Assembly (NCBI RefSeq): GCF_021044565.1
Contig: NZ_CP087997.1
Span: 2,170,001 to 2,234,000 of the forward strand
Direction of reading: 5' to 3'
Length of the DNA: 64,000 bases
DNA from: Subtercola endophyticus
GTDB taxonomy: Bacteria; Actinomycetota; Actinomycetes; Actinomycetales; Microbacteriaceae
Under the pieces are notes generated by a model. That model was not told the DNA's origin. It ran no database searches and was given only the letters and a program-made list of their open reading frames with translations. Position numbers and translations under genes: made by a program. This document shows, one piece after another, positions 27,051 to 34,903 of the stretch (position 1 is the stretch's first letter; each line of letters opens with the position of its first letter).

Positions 27051-27150
27051 CGAGTCAGCGGGCGAGTCGTGCGAGTCAGCGGGCGAGTCGTGCGAGTCGG
27101 CGGCCGAGCCGTGCGAGTCGGCGGCCGAGTCGTGCGAGTCAGCGCGCGAC
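27051..27150. repeat. 21-bp tandem repeat (4 copies plus a partial)
   Basis: Units CGAGTCAGCGGGCGAGTCGTG at 27051, 27072, 27093 and 27114; the first two are identical and the next two diverged. A partial fifth copy contains the stop codon of the zinc-ribbon gene. With the inverted repeat it fills most of the ~300-base gap 26839-27138. I see no gene in that gap. Confidence 0.8.
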
Positions 27151-27420
27151 GACCCGCGGATGATCGTGCCAGGCCGGCATCGTGGCCAGGTAGTCGAGCG
27201 TCTCTTTCTCGACCTGCTCGCGCGACTGGTCGGGGTGCGACCTCGCCTGCCAGAGCGACATGCGCCGAAAGCGCTCGTCGAAGTTCTGCAGCGCACCGGA
27301 TTCGTCGGTGCAGTGGTCGCAATAGGGCCCCGACTCGATGGGCATGCCGCAGCTCTCGCAGGTGAGCATGGTGGTGGTGTCGGTGTTCTCGGTGTTCTCG
27401 GTGCTGTCGGTGGTGGTCAT
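27139..27420 (-). CDS. Small zinc-ribbon protein
   Basis: 93 residues. A Thr/Asn/Glu-rich start precedes a putative zinc ribbon CESCGMPIESGPYCDHC (two CxxC pairs, residues ~21-37). The helical C-terminus WQARSHPDQSREQVEKETLD has the pattern of the Zn_ribbon_2/DUF family often annotated as putative zinc-ribbon AraC-effector-like. The ATG overlaps the MarR stop by 4 bases, so it is co-translated with the regulator. Function unknown. Confidence 0.78.
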   Translation of the reverse strand: MTTTDSTENTENTDTTTMLTCESCGMPIESGPYCDHCTDESGALQNFDERFRRMSLWQARSHPDQSREQVEKETLDYLATMPAWHDHPRVVAR

Positions 27421-28091
27421 GGTGCTGTCCTTTCGTGAGGGGTGGGGTGCGGGGCGGTGGGGTGCGGGGCGGTGGGGCGCGGGGTGGTGGGGCGCGGGGT
27501 GGTGGGGCGCGGGTGATCCTGGCCGGGCGTCGAGGCGGCGGCAGCCACGGGTGGAGGCAGGAGAGGAACGGCGGCCGAGCGCTCGACGACCGCCACGAGC
27601 GACCGCAACGAGTCGAAGAGCCTGACGCGGTTTTCTTCGGTAAGGTGCTGCAGGGCATCCGTCAGCCGGGTCTCGCTGAGCACTGACTCGTCGCTGCGCA
27701 GGCGGTCGACTCCGGCGGGGGTGAGCCAGACGAGCGAGCGCCGGCGGTCGGCCGGGTCTGCCCGGCGCTCGAGCAGACCTTTACGTTCGAGCTGGCTGAC
27801 CATGTCGCTGACGACCGATTGAGCACGCTCGAGGTGCTGTGCCGTTTCACCGATCGTGAGCGGGCCGGTGAACGCGAGGTGCGTCAGAATCGCGCGCGAC
27901 GGCCCGCTCAGAGCGGACCGTTTCTCGTCACGGCGGTGCAGCCCGAGATATACGGCGCGAAAGAGCCGTTCAAACTCTGCGGCGGTCGTCTCTGCGCCGG
28001 TCTTCTCTGCGCCGGTCGTCTCTGCGCCGGTCGTCTCTGCGCCCGTCTTCTCTGCGCCGGTCGTCTCTGCGCCGGTCTTTTCCGCGTTCAT
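27417..28091 (-). CDS. MarR-family transcriptional regulator with repeat-rich termini
   Basis: 224 residues from ATG 28091 (MNAEKTGAETTGAE). The winged helix (residues ~62-130) has SRAILTHLAFTGPLTIGETA and LERAQSVVSDMVSQLERKGL, then the wing RRADPADRRRSLVWLTPAG. The N-terminus is seven EKTGA/ETTGA units coded by a 15-base tandem repeat (27978-28082). The C-terminus is a Thr/Pro repeat (PRPTTPRPTTPRPTAP). Such termini are not part of the family. It leads the zinc-ribbon gene. Ligand unknown. Confidence 0.87.
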   Translation of the reverse strand: MNAEKTGAETTGAEKTGAETTGAETTGAEKTGAETTAAEFERLFRAVYLGLHRRDEKRSALSGPSRAILTHLAFTGPLTIGETAQHLERAQSVVSDMVSQLERKGLLERRADPADRRRSLVWLTPAGVDRLRSDESVLSETRLTDALQHLTEENRVRLFDSLRSLVAVVERSAAVPLLPPPVAAAASTPGQDHPRPTTPRPTTPRPTAPHPTAPHPTPHERTAP

Positions 28092-28217
28092 GCAGACAAC
28101 TTTCGACCTGTTCTGAAGCATCGTCAATGCCGATGTATTCCGCTGCCGGAGATGCCGGGGTGCGGATGCTCGGGCAGAGGCGCGGCGGATGTCGCAGGCT
28201 CTCGTTACGGTATGTGC

Positions 28218-28742
28218 ATGGCATTTTCAACCTCGACCTCCTTCATCGACATCGACGCCGGCGCCGACCGGGTGTGGGCGGCTGTCACGCAGCCCGAACT
28301 CGTTGCGCGCTGGCAGTACGGCAGTCGGCTGCTCACCGATTGGCGGGTGGGCGGGCCGATTCGGTTCGTCTCCGAATGGGAGGGGCAGCGATTCGAGCAG
28401 TGGGGCACGGTGCTGTCGTACGAGGTTCCGCGCGAGTTGTCGTACTCGCTGTTCGCGCCTCGGCCCGACCTCGCCGACGTGCCGGAGAACTACTTCACGA
28501 TGACGTACACCGTTTCGCCCGTCGCCAACTCTTCTGGTGCGCCTCGAACGCGGTTGACGATCGTGCAGGTCGATCCGCGGCCTGCGGCGCCGGGTGACGA
28601 GGGCGCTGACGAGCAATTCGATGGCGAGTTCGATGAGCAGTTCGACGGCGATGACGAGGTGCAGGGCGAATTCGCCGACGACGGGGCGGTCGAGACCGAG
28701 AGCCCGGTGCTGATCGCGCTGAAAGAGCTGTGCGAGGAGTAG
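28218..28742 (+). CDS. SRPBCC-domain protein (AHSA1-like)
   Basis: 174 residues from ATG 28218 (MAFSTSTSFIDIDAGADRVW); an ATG at 28212 adds two residues. The START/Bet v1-like fold shows in DADRVWAAVTQPELVARW-type helix and GGPIRFVSEWEGQRFEQWGTV strands. An Asp/Glu/Gln/Phe repeat (DEQFDGEFDEQFDGDDE) interrupts the C-terminal helix. Ligand unknown. Divergent from the MarR gene across ~125 bases. Confidence 0.78.
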   Translation: MAFSTSTSFIDIDAGADRVWAAVTQPELVARWQYGSRLLTDWRVGGPIRFVSEWEGQRFEQWGTVLSYEVPRELSYSLFAPRPDLADVPENYFTMTYTVSPVANSSGAPRTRLTIVQVDPRPAAPGDEGADEQFDGEFDEQFDGDDEVQGEFADDGAVETESPVLIALKELCEE

Positions 28743-28789
28743 CCGCATGCCGACCGAAATGCGCAATACTTCAACGCCGAAATGCCGCG

Positions 28790-29635
28790 ATGAAGACCTA
28801 CACGACCGCCGAGGTGCGGGCAGCGGAGCAGCCGCTGCTCGACGCCGGAGTGCCGCTGATGGCACGGGCGGCGGCAGTGCTGGCAGCCGAGACGCGAGCG
28901 TTGCTGGCCGAGCACGGCATCGAGGTGCGTTCGGCGAGGGTACTAGTGCTCGCGGGCGCGGGTAACAACGGCGGTGACGCACTCTTCGCGGCGGCGGAGC
29001 TTGCGCGCGGTGGCGCGTTGGTGACCATCGTGAAAACGGCCGACCGGGTGCACGACGAAGGGTTCGCGGCGGCGATCGGCGCAGGTGCGACCCTGCTCGC
29101 GGGTGCGGGTGCGGGTGCGGGTGCGGGTGCGGGTGCGGGTGCGAGTGCGGCTGCAGGTGCAGGTACGGGTGCCGGTGCAGGTGCAGGTGCAGGTGCAGGC
29201 GACACACTTGCGGCGGCCCTTGCGCGTGTGGTTGCCGCGGCGCAGCAGAGCGACGTGGTTCTCGACGGCATTCTCGGCACGGGAACGAGCGCCAACCCCG
29301 CGCTGCGCGGGCGTGCGCGCGAGCTCATCGCGGGCATCCGCCTGGCTGTTGAAATCGACGAGTCAGCCGAGGGCGCGGCAGCCCAGGCGGCGGGTGCGGT
29401 AGCAGCCCGCCGGCCGCTCGTGGTGGCCGTCGACCTGCCGAGCGGCATCGGGGCCGACGACGGCGCAGTGCCCGACCCGACGGTGCTGCACGCCACCCTG
29501 ACCGTCACGTTCGGCGGCTGCAAGGCGGGGCTGCTGCTCGAGCCGGGGGCGAGCTACGCGGGCCGAGTGGTGGTCGCCGACATCGGTCTCGGCCCCGAAC
29601 TCAAGCGCGTCAGGCTCGGTCGAGAATCTCGGTGA
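28790..29635 (+). CDS. nnrE: NAD(P)H-hydrate epimerase (YjeF_N domain only)
   Basis: 281 residues from ATG 28790 (MKTYTTAEVRAAEQPLLDAG). Interconverts R- and S-NAD(P)HX during repair of damaged cofactor. Motifs: LAGAGNNGGDALFAAAEL, DVVLDGILGTG and VVAVDLPSGIGADDG. In many bacteria the epimerase is fused to the ADP-dependent dehydratase; that domain is absent here and must be encoded elsewhere. A Gly/Ala repeat (GAGAGAGAGAGAGAS, ~104-140) from GGTGCG-type hexamers interrupts the domain. The end overlaps the convergent acyl-CoA dehydrogenase by 26 bases. Confidence 0.88.
   Translation: MKTYTTAEVRAAEQPLLDAGVPLMARAAAVLAAETRALLAEHGIEVRSARVLVLAGAGNNGGDALFAAAELARGGALVTIVKTADRVHDEGFAAAIGAGATLLAGAGAGAGAGAGAGASAAAGAGTGAGAGAGAGAGDTLAAALARVVAAAQQSDVVLDGILGTGTSANPALRGRARELIAGIRLAVEIDESAEGAAAQAAGAVAARRPLVVAVDLPSGIGADDGAVPDPTVLHATLTVTFGGCKAGLLLEPGASYAGRVVVADIGLGPELKRVRLGRESR
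29098..29201 (+). repeat. Hexanucleotide (GGTGCG / GGTGCA) repeat inside nnrE
   Basis: About 17 near-identical hexamers coding Gly-Ala pairs. Each gain or loss of a unit keeps frame, so protein length can vary without inactivation. Confidence 0.85.
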
Positions 29636-31241
29636 GCCGGATGCCCGGCGGCAGCTCACCGTAGAAGCGTGCCCGGGCATCCGCGAGCCGTGAGCGCACG
29701 AAAGCTTCGCTCACGGCGGTGGGGGCGTGCCGCAGCAACAGTGAACTCTGAAGCGCGAGCCCGAGGGCGGCGACGAGACGACGGGAACCGAGGGCTGCAG
29801 CGGCGGAGTTCGGGTCGAGACGCGCCTCGCGCACGAGCTCGCGAGTGGTCGCCAGATGCGCGTCGAATGCGGGCGCAACGCCGGCTGCGAGGCTCAGCTC
29901 GGCATCGAACGCGTCATACGCGGAAGGCTCCCGCGCCAGGGTGCGCAGAACGTCGAGCGCGATCACGTTGCCCGAGCCCTCCCACACCGCCATCACGGGT
30001 TGCTCACGATACCGGCGCGCCAGCGGAAAACCTTCGGTGTAGCCGTTGCCGCCGAGGCACTCGAGCGCCTCGTACGCGTGGGCGGGGCCGAGCTTGCAGA
30101 TGTAGTACTTCGACACGGCCGTAGCCAGGCGACGAAAGGCCCGATCCTGGTCTGACGCGTCGGCGTCGTGGGCGCGGGCGAGCCGCAGCGCGGTCTCGGT
30201 GGCGGCCTCCGACTCGAGCGCGAGGTCGGCGACGACATTCGTCATGGCCGGCTGATCGACGAGCAGCGCTCCGAATGCTGCACGATGGCGCACGTGCCAG
30301 AGCGCCTCGGCGCTCGCCTGCCTCATGCCCGCCGCTGTGCCGAAGATGCAGTCGAGGCGGGTGCGCGAGACCATCTCGATGATCGTCTTGACGCCGCGGC
30401 CTTCCTCCCCCACGAGCAAGCCGCGCGTCTGATCGAACTCGATCTCGCTCGACGCGTTCGAGCGGTTGCCGAGCTTGTCTTTCAGCCGCTGAATGCGAAA
30501 CACGTTGCGGCTGCCGTCGGGCAGCACCCGGGCCACCAGAAAACACGAGAGTCCGCCCGGTGCCTGCGCCAGCACGAGAAACGCATCAGACATGGGTGCG
30601 CTGCAGAACCACTTGTGCCCGGTCACGAGATACTCGCCTCCGCCGAGCGGGGTCGCTTCGGTCGTGTTCGCCCGAACATCCGACCCGCCCTGTTTCTCGG
30701 TCATGGCCATGCCGATTTGCGCCGAGGTCTTGCCCGGCACGAGGGCAGCCTCGTACGAGGTGCTCAGGAGCCGGGGCATCCACTCGGCCACCACCTCGGC
30801 AGGCGCCGACGACTGGATGACCGGCACCGCCGCATGCGTCATCGACACCGGGCAGGCGTGCCCCGGTTCGACCTGCGCGAAGAGCATGAACGTCGCGGCG
30901 CGAGCCACGTTCGCACCCGGGCGCGGTTCGGCCCACGCACTCGTGTGCGCGCCGTGCGAGACGGCGGCCGAAAGAACGCGGTGATACGAGGAGTCGTACT
31001 CGACCTCGTCGATGCGGTTGCCGTACCGGTCGTGACTGTGCAGCTCGGGTTCGACGGTGTTGGCGCGCTCAGCATCGTGCTGGAACTGTTCCGTACCCAC
31101 GTGCCGGCCCACGTCGCCGAGCGCTTCGATCGCCCACCCGGCGTCGTACCGGCTTACGGCCTCGACGAGCGGCACATTTGTGGTGAACTCGTCGACGTTC
31201 TCCCGCGGGGGAACCTGGTTGAAAACCGAATGCGTCGCCAT
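29610..31241 (-). CDS. aidB: Acyl-CoA dehydrogenase, AidB type
   Basis: 543 residues, the AidB subfamily length rather than the ~380 of ordinary acyl-CoA dehydrogenases. N-terminal VFNQVPPRENVDEFTTNVPL is the AidB start. FAD-site motifs: MTEKQGGSDVRANTTEA, VTGHKWFCSAPMSDAFLVLA and ECLGGNGYTEGFPLARRYRE. E. coli AidB is linked to the alkylation response and binds DNA, but its substrate is unsettled. Stand-alone gene, convergent with nnrE. Confidence 0.88.
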   Translation of the reverse strand: MATHSVFNQVPPRENVDEFTTNVPLVEAVSRYDAGWAIEALGDVGRHVGTEQFQHDAERANTVEPELHSHDRYGNRIDEVEYDSSYHRVLSAAVSHGAHTSAWAEPRPGANVARAATFMLFAQVEPGHACPVSMTHAAVPVIQSSAPAEVVAEWMPRLLSTSYEAALVPGKTSAQIGMAMTEKQGGSDVRANTTEATPLGGGEYLVTGHKWFCSAPMSDAFLVLAQAPGGLSCFLVARVLPDGSRNVFRIQRLKDKLGNRSNASSEIEFDQTRGLLVGEEGRGVKTIIEMVSRTRLDCIFGTAAGMRQASAEALWHVRHRAAFGALLVDQPAMTNVVADLALESEAATETALRLARAHDADASDQDRAFRRLATAVSKYYICKLGPAHAYEALECLGGNGYTEGFPLARRYREQPVMAVWEGSGNVIALDVLRTLAREPSAYDAFDAELSLAAGVAPAFDAHLATTRELVREARLDPNSAAAALGSRRLVAALGLALQSSLLLRHAPTAVSEAFVRSRLADARARFYGELPPGIRLTEILDRA

Positions 31242-31316
31242 CGACGTACCTCCTGCCTGCCTCCAGACTAGGACGTGTCTCGGGCCCCCGGGGGTTGCTC
31301 GTCAGAGGCGTCGCCA

Positions 31317-31362
31317 GCTAGAGGGATCGCGGGCTAGAGGGATCGCTGGCTAGAGGGGGTCT
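31317..31362. repeat. 16-base direct repeat at the coiled-coil gene's stop
   Basis: GCTAGAGGGATCGCGG (31317), GCTAGAGGGATCGCTG (31333) and a partial third copy (31349). The third copy contains the TAG stop of the coiled-coil gene on the minus strand. Confidence 0.7.
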
Positions 31363-31820
31363 CCCCCGCGCGATTCTGCGGCCACAGCATCCGGCTGAAT
31401 CGCAGCCTCGGGCTGAATCGCAGCATCCGGCTGATGCGCAGCGTCGGGCTGATGCGCAGCGTCGTCGATGATGTTCATTCGCCGCGTCACCGCGAGCAGC
31501 TCGTTCAGAACCGCCTCGCGATCTCGACCGGCACCGGCGCGAATCGCGTGCAGCGTCTCGTCGTAGCGGTCTGCACGATGCGACTGTTCGTCGAGCTGCA
31601 GCTGAGCCTTGGCGAGTTCCGCCCGCAGCTCGTCGAGGTCGGCTGCCTGCCGAGTGCGCACGACCGTCAAGAGCGCCAGCCGGTCTTCGAGAGCACTTGC
31701 TCGCTGACGAAGATCGTCGAGTTCACGACCGTGCTGCTCGAGCGGCGCGGTGGTCGCCGCGACGGCGATCGAACGCATTCGGTCACGCAGCCAGATCTTG
31801 GGGCTGGTCAATCGGGCCAC
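31350..31820 (-). CDS. Coiled-coil protein coupled to the GT4 glycosyltransferase
   Basis: 156 residues from GTG 31820, chosen because AAGGAG lies 6 bases upstream; this start overlaps the glycosyltransferase stop by 13 bases. The start VARLTSPKIWLRDRMRSIAV is followed by a long heptad-patterned helix (~40-110: LDDLRQRASALEDRLALLTV and DELRAELAKAQLQLDEQS). The tail is five-residue repeats (DAAHQPDAAHQPDAAIQPEA) from tandem DNA. No known domain is recognised. It may tether or scaffold the glycosyltransferase (inference). Confidence 0.75.
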   Translation of the reverse strand: MARLTSPKIWLRDRMRSIAVAATTAPLEQHGRELDDLRQRASALEDRLALLTVVRTRQAADLDELRAELAKAQLQLDEQSHRADRYDETLHAIRAGAGRDREAVLNELLAVTRRMNIIDDAAHQPDAAHQPDAAIQPEAAIQPDAVAAESRGGDPL

Positions 31821-33319
31821 TCGCTGCTCCTTCTCGGTACGACCAGGTCGTCGGATACTCCCCGGGTTTCGGCCAGCCAAGCAGAGAGCACTCGGCGGGC
31901 CTTCTTGTCTTTGTCGTCGATGTCACTTTCGCTGTCGATGTCGCTGTCACCCTCGACATCGAGGTGCGCGCTCGCCGCCGCAGCCGTACGCGGTCGCGTC
32001 ATGAACTCGAAGACGGCGTCGACATACGTCTCGAACGAATAGTTCTCGTTCATGAGCCGTTGGGCCCGTCTGCCGAGGGTGTCGACGTCGACCTCGCCTG
32101 CGACCACCCTGCGCATGGCCTCGGCGAGACTCTCGACGGTACGATCGATCTTCAGGCAGTGTGCTTCGTCGCTGAGCCACTCCGAGACACCCGCTTGGGC
32201 GGTGACGATGGGCGTGCATCCGAGGGCCGCTGCCTGCAGCCCCACTTGGCCGAGCGCCTCGCGCTCGGCCGTCGGAAACAGGAACGCGTCGGCGGTCGCG
32301 AGCGAATCGTAGAGAACCGCGCGATCGACGTTGCCGTGGAACCGCACAACCCCAGAGAGGCCGAGCTCCTCGGCGCGACGGCGGTAGAACGCGTCGTCGC
32401 CGGCACCGAACATGTCGACGGTGAAGGCACCGGATGCCGGCGATCCGGCCGATGCTTGCGATGCCGCCGATGCCGCCGACGCCTTCGACGCCTCCGTCGC
32501 CTCGCCCAGAAGCGCGGCAGCAGCGTCGAGCACCAGGTCGACCCCCTTGTGGGCGAACAGAACGCTGGCGAAGACGAAACGAAAGGTTCTTTGCGCGGCA
32601 GCAGGCACGCCCGCCGTGCCTTCCGCGGCGCTCGCGGGCAAGGCCGTCTCGCCCGCCGCGCCCGAACCGCGCCGAGTAAGCCCCGCCGGCACCCGGATGC
32701 CCCGCGGAACAATCAGGCGATCACCCGACAATTCGACGCCGAACCTCGAAATCTCGGTAGCGAGTTTCGAGCTGACGGCCACTAAGGGAATGTCGGCGAA
32801 AAACGCCTCGGCCGCGACCCCCGGAGCGGCGTAAACGTCATGCACCGCCCGGGGCAGCTCACGGAGCACCTCGACGGGGATGGCGTCGCCCAGGTTCAGG
32901 CTGAACGGCACGCCGGAGTGCCGCAGAACATCCAGCAGCGCCGCGCCGCCGATCCCGATGACGTTGAAGACCTGCACAGCATCGGGCTGGAATTCGCGCA
33001 GGGTCTCGAGCACCAGGTGCGAGTTGACCGGCTGCGAGATCATGTGCTCGAAGTGCAGCTTCAGCTCTTCTTCGCGGGTCAGCTCCATCGCCGGCCCGTA
33101 AGCCGTCAGCCGCAGCTCTCGGCGCACATCCACTCCGGCTCGGGAGGCGTCGGTCTCGGACTCGTCGGGGGACACGGCCAGCGCGCCGGTACCAGCACTC
33201 GTCAGTACCCGAACCGTATGCCCGCGCTCAGCGAGGGCCTGCGCCAGATCGTGCGCGGCCAACTCGTACCCGCCCAGAATCTTCGGCGGAAACAGATTTG
33301 AAATCAGCAGCAGGCGCAT
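31808..33319 (-). CDS. Glycosyltransferase family 4
   Basis: 503 residues, GT-B fold. N-terminal MRLLLISNLFPPKILGGYEL binds the acceptor. The C-terminal donor domain has FVFASVLFAHKGVDLVLDAA, VRFHGNVDRAVLYDSLATAD and FLFPTAEREALGQVGLQ. In the usual EX7E motif the second Glu is Gln here. An Ala/Ser repeat (ASKASAASAASQASAGS) interrupts the linker, and the C-tail is Asp/Ser-rich. Probably builds a surface polysaccharide or glycolipid; donor and acceptor unknown. Leads the coiled-coil gene. Confidence 0.87.
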   Translation of the reverse strand: MRLLLISNLFPPKILGGYELAAHDLAQALAERGHTVRVLTSAGTGALAVSPDESETDASRAGVDVRRELRLTAYGPAMELTREEELKLHFEHMISQPVNSHLVLETLREFQPDAVQVFNVIGIGGAALLDVLRHSGVPFSLNLGDAIPVEVLRELPRAVHDVYAAPGVAAEAFFADIPLVAVSSKLATEISRFGVELSGDRLIVPRGIRVPAGLTRRGSGAAGETALPASAAEGTAGVPAAAQRTFRFVFASVLFAHKGVDLVLDAAAALLGEATEASKASAASAASQASAGSPASGAFTVDMFGAGDDAFYRRRAEELGLSGVVRFHGNVDRAVLYDSLATADAFLFPTAEREALGQVGLQAAALGCTPIVTAQAGVSEWLSDEAHCLKIDRTVESLAEAMRRVVAGEVDVDTLGRRAQRLMNENYSFETYVDAVFEFMTRPRTAAAASAHLDVEGDSDIDSESDIDDKDKKARRVLSAWLAETRGVSDDLVVPRRSSEWPD

Positions 33320-33395
33320 CGTTCGTCAACTTTATGTGAAACCTCGAAGAACGCCTGCCAATTGAAAGGGCGCGGCCAGACATCCGAAATGATTA

Positions 33396-34163
33396 TCAGA
33401 GCCCCACACTGCCCTGCATAATGCCGCCGTCGACAAAGACGGTCGTCGCCGTCATATACGCCGAGCGCCCCGACGACAAGAACACCACCAGATCGGCGAT
33501 CTCGTTCGGCTCGGCAAGGCGGCCGAGCGGTATCGCATCGTTGAGATCTTTCAGCTTCTCAGGATCGGCCATCGTGCTGGCGTTGATGGGGGTCGCGACG
33601 GCGCCCGGGGCGACGTTCACGCTACGGATGCCGTACTTACCCAGCTCGACGCCGGCGGTTCGGGTGAGCATCCGCGTGCCGCCCTTCGAGACGCAATAGG
33701 CGATGTTGCCGGGCATCGGCCAGTCTTCGTGCACCGAGGAGATGTTGATGATGAGACCGCCGTCACCCTGGGCGATGAACTGTTTCGCCGCGAATTGGGT
33801 GCCGAAGAAAGCGCTCTTGAGGTTGATGTCGAGCACACGGTGGTATTGCTCTTCGGTGGTGTCGAGGATGCCCGTGCGGGTCTCGACACCGGCATTGTTC
33901 ACCATCACGTCGAGTCGGCCGAAGGTGTCGACGGCGACCTGAACCATCTTGTGCAGGTCTTGGGCCTTGCTCACGTCGGCTTGCACACCGACCGCGTGGC
34001 CGCCGGCAGCCTCGATTTTCGAGATGATCTCGGTGGTCTCGTCGGCATTGCTGATGTAGTCGATGACGATGTTGGCACCCTCCGCGGCGGCCGCGACGAC
34101 GATGCCTTCTCCGATGCCGCTGTTTCCGCCAGTGACGATGATGGTTTTTCCTGAAAGCAGCAC
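33396..34163 (-). CDS. SDR-family oxidoreductase (glucose 1-dehydrogenase-like)
   Basis: 255 residues from GTG 34163 (VLLSGKTIIVTGGNSGIGEG), with AAGGGG ~8 bases upstream. Classical SDR: TGGNSGIG cofactor loop, ADVS, NNAGVE, catalytic Ser in IINISSVHE, and YCVSKGG (Tyr-x3-Lys). Closest to the glucose 1-dehydrogenase/FabG group. The end is MTATTVFVDGGIMQGSVGL. Substrate unknown. Divergent from a TM2 gene. Confidence 0.88.
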   Translation of the reverse strand: MLLSGKTIIVTGGNSGIGEGIVVAAAAEGANIVIDYISNADETTEIISKIEAAGGHAVGVQADVSKAQDLHKMVQVAVDTFGRLDVMVNNAGVETRTGILDTTEEQYHRVLDINLKSAFFGTQFAAKQFIAQGDGGLIINISSVHEDWPMPGNIAYCVSKGGTRMLTRTAGVELGKYGIRSVNVAPGAVATPINASTMADPEKLKDLNDAIPLGRLAEPNEIADLVVFLSSGRSAYMTATTVFVDGGIMQGSVGL

Positions 34164-34296
34164 CCGAGACCCCTTGGTCGACAGCGGCTCAAGCGCGACC
34201 CGCGCTGCACAGAATATCGGCTGCTGCTGGTTCACGGGGCTACGATTCAGGTATTCAGCGGGTATACGACACCCGCCGAGCCCGTGCGATCAAAGG

Positions 34297-34758
34297 ATGC
34301 CCGTGACAACCCTGGAGCCCACCCCGCCGACACCTTCTTCTCTCCCCGTTGCGGCCGCTCCAGCGGTTTCGCTCGTGGCGCCGACCGGGGCGGTGGTCGC
34401 CGCCGTTCCCCCCGTCGTCGTCACTCCGGCCGCGCCCGGCTCGTCGACCACGACCGTGGTCTACGTGAACCCGCCCGCCATCGCAGGTTCGGGCGGCGCG
34501 GGCGCTGGGGCAGCCGGTGGGCTGGATGCCACGCTGCCCCGCCCCTCACGCAAGGGCGCCTCATTGCTCACCGCCTACGCCTTGTTCTTCTTCTTCGGCT
34601 GGACCGGCATGCACCAGGTGTACCTCGGCAATACTCTGCGCGGCGTGAGCTACATCTTCACGTTCTCGTGGTTCACCCTCGCGCTGTGGATCGATCTCTT
34701 CACCCTGCCCTCGCAGGTGCGCCGGGTGAACACCGAGCGGCTTCTCGGCCTGCGCTGA
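34297..34758 (+). CDS. TM2-domain membrane protein
   Basis: 153 residues from ATG 34297, with AAAGG directly before it. A Pro/Ala/Val-rich N-terminal ~85 residues are followed by a TM2 domain: KGASLLTAYALFFFFGWTGM, HQVYLGNTLRGVSYIFT and a second helix with LALWIDLFTLPSQVRRVN. TM2 proteins have two helices joined by a short loop; bacterial roles are unclear. Confidence 0.87.
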   Translation: MPVTTLEPTPPTPSSLPVAAAPAVSLVAPTGAVVAAVPPVVVTPAAPGSSTTTVVYVNPPAIAGSGGAGAGAAGGLDATLPRPSRKGASLLTAYALFFFFGWTGMHQVYLGNTLRGVSYIFTFSWFTLALWIDLFTLPSQVRRVNTERLLGLR

Positions 34759-34823
34759 CGCCGTCAAGCCCCCGCCCCTCGCGCGCCGAAGCACAATCCA
34801 GTCGATACGGTAGCTTCCAGGGC

Positions 34824-34895
34824 TTCGGGAGTTTCGAGGGCTTCGGGAGTTACGGGAGTTTCGGGAGTTACGGGAGTTTCGGGAGTTTCGGGAAG
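34824..34895 (+). repeat. 9-base tandem repeat running into a ribosome binding site
   Basis: Eight consecutive 9-base units, mostly TTCGGGAGT or TACGGGAGT. The last, TTCGGGAAG, plus the next bases form the GGAAGGAG ribosome site for the ATG at 34904. Each unit carries a GGGAG that could itself bind 16S rRNA. Confidence 0.85.
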
Positions 34896-34903
34896 GAGCG
34901 AAC

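Noticed and set aside
27051..27150. CRISPR-like array
   Set aside because: 21-base units are directly adjacent with no unique spacers and no cas genes are near.
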